Of a DNA stretch of 34,262 nt, positions 8,479-14,902 are shown in pieces. How positions within the stretch are numbered: the first letter of the stretch is position 1; every line of letters starts with the position of its first letter. Origin of the DNA: Candidatus Bathyarchaeota archaeon (GTDB lineage: Archaea > Thermoproteota > Bathyarchaeia > Bathyarchaeales > SOJC01); NCBI GenBank assembly GCA_020352645.1, contig CP070683.1:1157514-1191775 (forward strand), written 5' to 3'. Under the pieces are notes generated by a model. That model had not been told where the DNA came from, ran no database searches, and saw only the letters and a list, made by a program, of their open reading frames with translations. A program made the position numbers and the translations under genes.

Positions 8479-9711
8479 ATGAAGAAGGATGACGTAAGAA
8501 ACGTGCTCGTTATGGGGCTAGATATTGCGGCACTTGCAGCTTCTGCTGAAAGAGTTGGGTACTGCCCTTTCTCAGTGGACTATTTTGGCGATCAAGATTT
8601 GAGAGCTCTTTGCGTCGACAGTCTCTCGGTAGTAGAACAGAGACATGGAGTATCATGCGGAAAACTTGAAGATGAATATTCTCCAATAAGATTCCTAGAG
8701 CTTGCAAGAAATCTTCAAGAGAGCTACCGACTGGATGCAGCCTTGCTGTCCTCAGGTCTGGAAGATTCACAAGAGGTACTTGGAGAACTAGATGAAATTG
8801 TACCAATCATAGGAAACGATGCTAAGACAGTACAGAGAGTACGCGACAAGACTGCATTTTTCGAAGAGCTGAGAAGACTGAACATACCCCACCCTCAGAC
8901 CTCTATCATTGCGGATCTTGAAGAAGCAAGAAAGGAGGCTGAGAGCATTGGCTACCCTGTCCTAGTAAAACCAGTCAGAGGGTTTGGCGGTATAGGCATT
9001 AGAAAAGCTCAGAACGAAAAAGAACTTGCCAAGGTTCTCCACGCGAAGTTGCCCGCTGAAGGAGTTCTTATTCAAGAATTCATATCAGGCACAAACATAA
9101 GCATATCATTCATCTCAAACACGGAAAATGCTGAAGTGCTGAGCATAAACGAACAATTACTAGGTGTAGAACAAGCGGGCCAAAGCGAACCATTCGGCTA
9201 CTCCGGAACCATCGTTCCCCTAAATGTCAGCAAGAGGCTTGAAGATTGTTGCGAGTTTATCACAAAGAGAATCTCGTCACATTTCGGTCTTAAAGGTTCG
9301 AATGGCCTTGATCTCGTGGTTTCAGGAGGTGACAAGGTGAAAGTCATAGAGGTAAACCCGCGGTTTCAAGCAACTCTAGAATGCGTCGAGACACTACTAG
9401 GAATCAACCTCGTTCAGGCCCATATCGATGCCTGCCTTGAAGCAATCTTACCATCTCATGTCACAGAAAACGAATCCTCAGTGATCTGTAGCAGACTCAT
9501 CTTATGCGCCAAACAGCGCTCACAGATTCCTCACCTGGGGAATCTTGCGGAAATTAGGGATGTTCCTTTTCCAGGCACTATTGTTGAGAAAGGCGAGCCT
9601 GTATGCTCAATTGTGGTCAAAGCAAAAGACAGAGGCTCAATCTGCGAACAGATGTATGGATTAATCTACAAAATCTATCGGCGGATAAATGCAGACTCAG
9701 CTAATCTATGA
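8479..9711 (+). CDS. ATP-grasp carboligase-like protein (COG2232 type)
   Basis: ATP-dependent carboxylate-amine or carboxylate-thiol ligase of unknown substrate. The 410-residue protein has a degenerate N-terminal pre-ATP-grasp domain (LVMGLDIAALAASAERVGY), then the ATP-grasp core: RVRDKTAFFEELRRLNIPHP (about 115-134), the glycine-rich loop GYPVLVKPVRGFGGIGI and the metal-binding VIEVNPRFQATLE, where Glu and Asn are the conserved ligands. This layout matches archaeal proteins described as predicted carboligases related to biotin carboxylase. A strong GGAGG sits 8 nt before the ATG. The 3' end overlaps the opposing membrane-protein gene by 11 nt. Family is secure, substrate is not; the flanking genes do not indicate a pathway. 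Confidence 0.87.
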   Translation: MKKDDVRNVLVMGLDIAALAASAERVGYCPFSVDYFGDQDLRALCVDSLSVVEQRHGVSCGKLEDEYSPIRFLELARNLQESYRLDAALLSSGLEDSQEVLGELDEIVPIIGNDAKTVQRVRDKTAFFEELRRLNIPHPQTSIIADLEEARKEAESIGYPVLVKPVRGFGGIGIRKAQNEKELAKVLHAKLPAEGVLIQEFISGTNISISFISNTENAEVLSINEQLLGVEQAGQSEPFGYSGTIVPLNVSKRLEDCCEFITKRISSHFGLKGSNGLDLVVSGGDKVKVIEVNPRFQATLECVETLLGINLVQAHIDACLEAILPSHVTENESSVICSRLILCAKQRSQIPHLGNLAEIRDVPFPGTIVEKGEPVCSIVVKAKDRGSICEQMYGLIYKIYRRINADSANL

Positions 9712-10417
9712 GAAATCCTGCTTTCTTCAAAGTCTTCACCAATGGAAGTCCAACTAGCAACGTAGCTAAGCTAGACATGATTGCTTTTAACGGCGTTAAA
9801 GCAGCGCCGGCAAACCACACGGCCTGCAAAGACGCAGGGTCCAAGCCATAGAAAAATCTATAGGTCTGCAGTGGGATGAGCAGAAATACTCGAAACAATA
9901 TGTCAGCTTCCAACCCAACAAAAGCTGCAGCCAGCAAAATGATAGTTAGTCTTTTTGGTTCATGTTTCCAGTAACCTCTTCTAATCAGGAATATTGCCAC
10001 CAAAAGCACTGCTAACGCTACATAGGTATCCCAGAGGCCCCATATAGGAAGTTGCCACGCGACCGGCGTAGCGAAATACGCTGCAAAAAGAGACAGGTAC
10101 AAAACGAGTACAGCCTGCCATTTTCCTCTGTAAAGCAGTGCAGAGACCATCGCTCCAACCGGAGCGCCGAATGTGAAAAGAAACTCGAAAACATCTATGA
10201 AGTACAGATAATGTCCAATCATTACTCCAACAGATGCTGCTGAAAATGCAAAGAACGGGCCAAGTATGATGCCTGTCAAAGGCGTCATCATGAAGCTCCA
10301 GCTAAACCAAACTCCAGAAGTAGGCAAACCTCCAAATGAATCTGTTATCACATTGAAGGCAGCGAAAATCGCCACCAGAGCCAGTGTTCTAGAAGACTTG
10401 AGCTTTCTCCAGATCAT
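9701..10417 (-). CDS. ECF-transporter S-component-like membrane protein
   Basis: Integral membrane protein of 238 residues with about six hydrophobic helices and short loops. The opening SRTLALVAIFAAFNVITDSF and the Gly/Pro-rich TGIILGPFFAFSAASVGVMIG segment resemble substrate-binding (S) components of energy-coupling-factor vitamin transporters. No signal peptide or soluble domain. No EcfA/EcfT genes are in the window, and no riboswitch is visible upstream, so the substrate is unknown. A TATA-like ATTATTTAAG at about 10463-10472 on this strand would start transcription near 10440. The end overlaps the convergent ATP-grasp gene by 11 nt. Could instead be an unrelated six-helix membrane protein. 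Confidence 0.75.
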   Translation of the reverse strand: MIWRKLKSSRTLALVAIFAAFNVITDSFGGLPTSGVWFSWSFMMTPLTGIILGPFFAFSAASVGVMIGHYLYFIDVFEFLFTFGAPVGAMVSALLYRGKWQAVLVLYLSLFAAYFATPVAWQLPIWGLWDTYVALAVLLVAIFLIRRGYWKHEPKRLTIILLAAAFVGLEADILFRVFLLIPLQTYRFFYGLDPASLQAVWFAGAALTPLKAIMSSLATLLVGLPLVKTLKKAGFLID

Positions 10418-10485
10418 GCTGAAGCACCAAGTGACAAAGCTTTCTTATCGTTAGTTCAGCTTCTTAAATAATTGACCTGCATACG

Positions 10486-10605
10486 TTGGAAATTTCTGAC
10501 TGGATACTTAGGGGACTAGGGCTGTTCGTAGTGTGGAGTGACTCAGGAAACATCTTGGGAAGATTGATAGAAGAATCGTTGCAGTCTAAGAAGATAGGTA
10601 GTTAG
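10486..10605 (+). CDS. Possible 39-residue ORF or gene remnant (uncertain)
   Basis: In the gap before the CorA-like gene a frame runs from a TTG at 10486 to TAG at 10605. Its translation contains an amphipathic stretch WILRGLGLFVVW followed by GRLIEESLQSKKIGS, which reads like protein. No good ATG or Shine-Dalgarno site is seen, and the only TATA-like box nearby (CTTAAATAA) lies too close to the TTG. It may be a decayed gene tail, a small protein, or chance. The rest of the gap up to the CorA promoter holds an inverted repeat and no other frame. Confidence 0.15.
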   Translation: MEISDWILRGLGLFVVWSDSGNILGRLIEESLQSKKIGS

Positions 10606-10630
10606 TGCATTCTGGAATTGGATCGAAAAG

Positions 10631-10658
10631 GCTTTCTGCTTTGAGTTGCAGCAGAAGC
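10631..10658. repeat. Inverted repeat just upstream of CorA-like promoter
   Basis: GCTTTCTGCT (10631-10640) and AGCAGAAGC (10650-10658) are inverted copies with one extra T, separated by 9 nt. The right arm ends 7 nt before the TATA-like box, where a transcription factor site would affect TFB/TBP binding. It could be an operator or chance; seen once only. Confidence 0.35.
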
Positions 10659-10665
10659 TGAGCAG

Positions 10666-10674
10666 CTTTATAAG
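10666..10674 (+). promoter_or_regulatory. TATA box of CorA-like gene
   Basis: CTTTATAAG is a near-consensus archaeal TATA box. Transcription should begin about 26-27 nt downstream of its centre, near 10696. This lies after the TTG at 10678, so that TTG would not be in the message, and the ATG run at 10711-10719 becomes the likely start with a short leader. Confidence 0.55.
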
Positions 10675-10710
10675 CTATTGAAGGTCGTAGAAATATTTGG
10701 CAAGTCGAGT

Positions 10711-11601
10711 ATGATGATGCGAGTTCATAGTGTTAATAAGTCAAGTGAGTTGCAGTCAAGAGATCTGACTTCTCTTGAAGAGTTAGAGTCTTTGCGCGAT
10801 AAAGTTGACTGGCTATGGATTGACCTTCTGAAACCTGATAATCAAGAGCTGTCGATAATTGCAGAACTGGTGGGAGACCAGAAGGTTGTGCGTGACATTC
10901 AAACTAAGAAGGTTTTGCCTAGACCTAAGATTGTAGGCAACTTGTCTCTGTTATACATCCCTCAGGCAACTTTCAAGGACAAGCTTGAAACGTTTCCGAT
11001 TTACGTTTTCACACGAGACAGAATACTTGTGACAGTCAGGGACAAATATTCATCAGAAACCGTGGAGAATACGCTCAGAACTTTCGAAGACTGTGTCGGA
11101 AAGGTATGCAAAGGAAAAGCCAACTCTTCATTTATTCTAAGCAGAATCTTCCACGAGCTAAGCAACGAAAACCTAAATATCGTGATGTCACTGAGACAAA
11201 CAATAGACGACATCGAACATGATGCACTTTCAAATCCTGCTAGTAAGGAGATCAACCGTTTGGTCTTCGAAATGAAAAGGCAGATCTCAGCTTTTGAGAG
11301 AGTGTTATGGGCTCAAAGAGAGCTCATGCTAAGTATAAGCGAAGGTGTGGTCCCAACAATTGATGCTTCTGACGAGGTGGCAGTTTCATTTAGTCATCCG
11401 ATCAATAACATTTCACGGGAACTATCTCTACTTGATTCTCACAATAACGCTCTGGACAGCATCTTACGCTTGCAGGATCTAGGTATGATACATAGAGTCG
11501 AGAGAAACCTCACTTATCTCACCGTAATAGCCTTGATGGTGAGCATTCTGTTGATTCTTTTAGAGATTGATATACTCAGCCTTTTGTATGCGGGAACCTG
11601 A
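10711..11601 (+). CDS. CorA-like protein lacking GMN loop and second membrane helix
   Basis: Resembles the CorA Mg2+/Co2+ channel family over its cytosolic part: WLWIDLLKPDNQEL, the beta strands with YVFTRDRILVTVRD, and the long helices with QTIDDIEHD and RQISAFERVLWAQRELMLSISEG. The family normally ends with two membrane helices joined by a GMN filter loop. Here the first helix (YLTVIALMVSILLILLEIDIL) is followed by SLLYAGT and a stop, with no GMN and no second helix; other frames downstream show none before the tRNA-Ser gene 25 nt away. The product may be non-conducting, a regulator, or a decayed paralogue. The frame opens with a TTG at 10678, but the TATA box at 10666-10674 argues for ATG at 10711 (296 residues). 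Confidence 0.82.
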   Translation: MMMRVHSVNKSSELQSRDLTSLEELESLRDKVDWLWIDLLKPDNQELSIIAELVGDQKVVRDIQTKKVLPRPKIVGNLSLLYIPQATFKDKLETFPIYVFTRDRILVTVRDKYSSETVENTLRTFEDCVGKVCKGKANSSFILSRIFHELSNENLNIVMSLRQTIDDIEHDALSNPASKEINRLVFEMKRQISAFERVLWAQRELMLSISEGVVPTIDASDEVAVSFSHPINNISRELSLLDSHNNALDSILRLQDLGMIHRVERNLTYLTVIALMVSILLILLEIDILSLLYAGT

Positions 11602-11626
11602 CGACTGATGGAAGGGCTGAGAGAGG

Positions 11627-11722
11627 CGCCGGGAATGGGATTCGAACCCATGCGGCCCGCAGGGCCACAGGCTCTCCTGGAGGGTCTCAAGGCCTGCGCA
11701 TTATCCACTCTGCCATCCCGGC
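11627..11722 (-). tRNA. tRNA-Ser (anticodon UGA), probably intron-containing
   Basis: Seven-base acceptor stem GCCGGGA/TCCCGGC, discriminator G (typical of serine), T arm ATGGG-TTCGAAT-CCCAT and a long type II variable arm GGCCC-TGC-GGGCC. The anticodon stem CAGGC pairs with GCCTG, but 19 nt lie between the arms instead of 7. Reading the 5' side as CTTGAG gives U33, anticodon TGA (11687-11689) and G37, leaving about 12 extra nt (about 11674-11685) as an intron at the usual archaeal 37/38 site. CCA is not encoded. Leucine, the other long-arm tRNA, would need discriminator A and a different loop register. Convergent with the CorA-like gene. Confidence 0.88.
11674..11685 (-). other. Putative 12-nt tRNA-Ser intron at position 37/38
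   Basis: ACCCTCCAGGAG, or the same length shifted by one base, lies between G37 and A38 of the tRNA. Its removal restores the seven-base loop CTTGAGA. I could not draw a convincing bulge-helix-bulge of standard form by hand, so the exact splice sites are uncertain. Confidence 0.6.
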
Positions 11723-11885
11723 AATCACAGCCTGAGAATAGCTACTCTCATGAATATGAAATAAAAGACTTTATCCACATTAGCTTGTGCACTGAAAACG
11801 GCGGCGTGCGAAAAGCAGCTGCTTCTAAAACCATGGTCACACTGCTCTTCCTCTCTAATTAGAAAGGCCACAGTGAAGCTAGTGT

Positions 11886-12158
11886 TCAGCTATATAGTGT
11901 CAGGACTTTCCGTATTCCCGTTACTGACACATAGTATCTGTCAAATCCCTCTTTGTTGAAGGATTGTATATAACCAAGTTTCTGAAGCTTCACTAAATAC
12001 TCCTGCAATTCCGACAGCTCCTTGTTTGTCCATTTCGCGATCTCTTCAACCGTCAATCCTCTTTCAGCTCTAGTAGCTCCTACATTATGTAGCATGCATA
12101 AGAAGCGGAATTCCTCAGGCAATTCAGGCGGCGGTGAAACAGGAGGATACCCACTCAT
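11886..12158 (-). CDS. Small winged-helix-like protein at end of glucan operon
   Basis: The 90-residue product has a Pro-rich N-terminus (SGYPPVSPPPELPEE) and then a compact helix-turn-helix layout: GLTVEEIAKWTNKELSELQE as helix 2-3, LVKLQKLGYIQSF as the end of the recognition helix and wing entry, and DRYYVSVTGIRKVLTLYS as the wing and last helix. It looks like an archaeal winged-helix DNA-binding protein but matches no named family I know. It starts 3 nt after the GT4 gene ends, so it is the last gene of the glucan operon and could regulate it. A general DNA- or RNA-binding role is equally possible. Confidence 0.75.
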   Translation of the reverse strand: MSGYPPVSPPPELPEEFRFLCMLHNVGATRAERGLTVEEIAKWTNKELSELQEYLVKLQKLGYIQSFNKEGFDRYYVSVTGIRKVLTLYS

Positions 12159-12161
12159 GTC

Positions 12162-13328
12162 CTATCCCTTTCCCAACACGCGCTTATAAACATCAATAGT
12201 CTGCCTAGCAACAGTCTGCCAGCTGAATCTATTCTTAACTGCTTCAAGTGCATTCTTGACAATCCAATCTCTATAGCCAGGATCGGACAAGACTCGTTCA
12301 ACTCCCCAAGCGACGGAATCGAGACTGCGTGGATATATATATACGCCCGTCTTGTCATGCTCAATAACCTCAGCCAAGCCCCCTACCCGACTGGCCACAA
12401 TCGGTACACCTGCTGCCATAGCCTCCAAAGCAACTATTCCGAAGGGTTCATAAACTGAAGGCACAACCATCACATCGGCACTTTTCGTCAGAGCGACTAA
12501 TTCCTCGTCAGATATGAATCCTGTGAATCTAACCCGCCACCGCTGACCAGTCTGGTCAGCTAGCCATTCCAAGTGTTGGCGCATCCATCCTTCACCAACT
12601 ATGACGAATTTCGCCTCTGGGAGGCGTCTGCTAATCCGTGGCACAGCACGAATCAGATATTCAACTCCTTTCTGTGGCACCAATCGTCCAACATAAAGCA
12701 CCAGCTTCTCATGGTCTCCCACACCAAAACGTCTCTTGACACCCCAACGATCAGTTTGCACTTCATACTTCATTGCTTCGATTGCGTTTGGAATCACGTC
12801 GACCTTATCTGAGGATACTTGGAAGTGACCGCAAACTTCCCCCTTCATTGAATTGCTGGTCACTATTATCCGCATAGCCTCGTAGCAAGCCCACCATTCC
12901 ATTCCATCAATCATATATGAGTCGGGATTGTGCAACCCAGTTCGGCCATGTTCTGTGCTGTGCATTGTGCAGACTAAAGGTTTGTCTAGAAAATGTTTGA
13001 AGCCAATTCCTGAGGGCGCCACGAGCCAGTCATGAATATGTATGATGTCAAAATCAAATTTCTTGTTGGCCTCTGCTAGCTGCTTTTCTAGGAAATGGTT
13101 AAACAGAAAAGACCAAGTAAGGAAATTTGGATGTCCCACTTCAGTTTTAGTTCGGTAAACGGCTATACCCTCGACTTCTTCATAGTCTGGTAGCCCTGGG
13201 AAATCCAGGGTAACGACGCAGACGTTGTGTCTTTCCCTCGCCAAGGCCTTCGCTAGTCCCAGAACATGACGGGCGATTCCTCCAACGATTCTTGGGGGAA
13301 ATTCCCAAGACAATAAGCATATTTTCAT
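12162..13328 (-). CDS. GT4 glycosyltransferase, glycogen-synthase-like
   Basis: Retaining glucosyltransferase of GT-B fold; with its neighbours it most likely extends alpha-1,4-glucan chains from an NDP-glucose. The N-terminus LLSWEFPPRIVGGIARHV carries the KxGG-like donor loop typical of archaeal starch/glycogen synthases and related GT4 enzymes. IIHIHDWLVAP and TMHSTEHGRTG are further GT4 synthase motifs, and the C-terminal domain has VGRLVPQKGVEYLI and the EX7E motif EPFGIVALE near residue 292. Length 388 fits the family. It overlaps the GH57 gene by 4 nt upstream and is 3 nt from the winged-helix gene downstream. Sucrose- or trehalose-type GT4 activity is the main alternative. Confidence 0.9.
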   Translation of the reverse strand: MKICLLSWEFPPRIVGGIARHVLGLAKALARERHNVCVVTLDFPGLPDYEEVEGIAVYRTKTEVGHPNFLTWSFLFNHFLEKQLAEANKKFDFDIIHIHDWLVAPSGIGFKHFLDKPLVCTMHSTEHGRTGLHNPDSYMIDGMEWWACYEAMRIIVTSNSMKGEVCGHFQVSSDKVDVIPNAIEAMKYEVQTDRWGVKRRFGVGDHEKLVLYVGRLVPQKGVEYLIRAVPRISRRLPEAKFVIVGEGWMRQHLEWLADQTGQRWRVRFTGFISDEELVALTKSADVMVVPSVYEPFGIVALEAMAAGVPIVASRVGGLAEVIEHDKTGVYIYPRSLDSVAWGVERVLSDPGYRDWIVKNALEAVKNRFSWQTVARQTIDVYKRVLGKG

Positions 13329-14902
13329 CTCTTGCCCCTTTCCTGAAGTGTCAATGACTCGAGTTCGCGCACTCGATCAGAAACTGTCTTTGCAAGATTC
13401 TTTCGGAGTTTCTCATCAACAACCTTTTCCTTGGTCAACGAGGAGATGTTTTGAGCAAGCTTCTTGTCGCCCAATACTTGACTCAGCCACCTCTCGAAAT
13501 CCTTCCTTTCTAGGTGATATTGAATCGTTTGGATGGGAGCACTTTTCAGTGACTCTGCAAACTCTCTTAAGTCTTGGATTTTCGTGCCAGTTGGTCTAGC
13601 GAACTCATAGAAGAAGCTGAAGCCTCTGTCGACAGGCAGTCTTCGTAGAATCCATCTGGCTGCGAGCTCCGGTTTCCGGAGTTCTTGCAAAATTCTAGCC
13701 TCGAAGTCCGAAACAATGTTAGAAAACGAAACAAATGCGTCTATAGGATTCCCAGACGGGTTGAAATAAGAGTGAACGTCTCCTGGACCTCCGCCCTTGA
13801 GACTCATGTAGTACAGGTGGTCACTCATCTGGAAATATCGCCAGAGCTCTAGCCAAAGATCCTCTCTCAATCCTTTAACGAAAGGTTCCAACCCTTTCAA
13901 GAATTCGTAGGAGGCTATTTGCATAGGATTAGTGATCCAAGCGCTCGGGTCACGCTCCAGATCTGCCCATGAGACAGTGTTGAACTCATCAACGTCAACC
14001 ACCTCAACAGGTTCGTGGAGAGCTACTACTTCTGATGGTGTTCGCCAATACAGGTGCCGATACTTGAGCACTTCGCTGGGTAACCATCTTAGGAATTCAT
14101 GGATTCCACTTTCTGGCCAATGGTGCTCTCCAAAGGTTTCATAGTCGATGAAGATTGTGATTGTCTGTCCTTGAGTGGCAGCCAGCCAGCTTGAATATTT
14201 CTGAGCTGTCAATGGCCACTCTTTCCACCAAGTTGAGGAGAAACGGAAGCCTATGTCATCGGAAAGCTGATAGTTCCGTAATAGCAAGGATATTGGGGAA
14301 GCTTTTGCCTTGTAGACGTAGTTTGGGCTTCGCCAGTCAAGAATCCGTTTTGCGCCTTCTGTGATAATTGCTTTGTAACCCAATCGGGCTACGGTTTCTG
14401 CAATAGCATTATTGTACAAACATTCGGTGTTCTCGAAAACTTGAGGTTCGTAGTTGAATAAATCCTTCATAGTCTGTCTATGCATCTGGATCTGTTCAAC
14501 GAATTCAGATCGGTCGATGCTGAAAAGGCTAGCAAGGGAATGGTGATAAGTCTCCTCTAGAAACTCGACACAACCTGTTTGTGCAAGCTGTTTGAAGGAT
14601 TCAAGCAGATTCAGATTCCATCTTTTACATTGCTCAATAAAGATGCCGGAGATTCCATACGAAACCTTGAACTGTTTCCTTTCATGTTGGAACCTTCTAA
14701 TCTCGTTGAGGATTACTCTGTTTGCTGGTGCGTAGCATTTCTTTGATACTCGGTCGAAGATGTGCTTGTTGAGCGAATTGTCAAAATAGAGATCGAAAAG
14801 GTCATCCTTTGAAATCTGTGGACGCGATAGTAGATCAGAGTGGAAGTGCCGGTTCAATCTGAACGGCTGATGCACTTCGAACAGGAGGCATATGTCAGTC
14901 AA
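13325..14902 (-). CDS. Glycoside hydrolase family 57 (alpha-amylase/glucanotransferase type)
   Basis: Cleaves or rearranges alpha-glucan chains. The 525-residue protein opens with CLLFEVHQPFRL (the HQP motif of family 57, His11), has QVFENTECLYNN near 155 and FIDYETFGEHHW near 250, where the Asp of DYETFGEH is the general acid in family 57 amylases. The C-terminal half is helical and includes SYFNPSGNPIDAFVSF, seen in archaeal members annotated as alpha-amylase. No signal peptide, so intracellular. It overlaps the debranching gene by 8 nt and the GT4 gene by 4 nt, which places it in glycogen turnover. Amylase, branching and 4-alpha-glucanotransferase activities cannot be separated from sequence alone. 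Confidence 0.93.
   Translation of the reverse strand: MTDICLLFEVHQPFRLNRHFHSDLLSRPQISKDDLFDLYFDNSLNKHIFDRVSKKCYAPANRVILNEIRRFQHERKQFKVSYGISGIFIEQCKRWNLNLLESFKQLAQTGCVEFLEETYHHSLASLFSIDRSEFVEQIQMHRQTMKDLFNYEPQVFENTECLYNNAIAETVARLGYKAIITEGAKRILDWRSPNYVYKAKASPISLLLRNYQLSDDIGFRFSSTWWKEWPLTAQKYSSWLAATQGQTITIFIDYETFGEHHWPESGIHEFLRWLPSEVLKYRHLYWRTPSEVVALHEPVEVVDVDEFNTVSWADLERDPSAWITNPMQIASYEFLKGLEPFVKGLREDLWLELWRYFQMSDHLYYMSLKGGGPGDVHSYFNPSGNPIDAFVSFSNIVSDFEARILQELRKPELAARWILRRLPVDRGFSFFYEFARPTGTKIQDLREFAESLKSAPIQTIQYHLERKDFERWLSQVLGDKKLAQNISSLTKEKVVDEKLRKNLAKTVSDRVRELESLTLQERGKR

Noticed and set aside
11601-11722. Frameshift that would restore the CorA GMN loop and second helix
   Set aside because: I read the other frames after 11590; none gives a hydrophobic helix or GMN before the tRNA, so a simple frameshift does not explain the short protein.
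11608-11862. 84-residue plus-strand frame across the tRNA-Ser gene
   Set aside because: It is the reverse strand of the tRNA and has no protein-like features beyond it.
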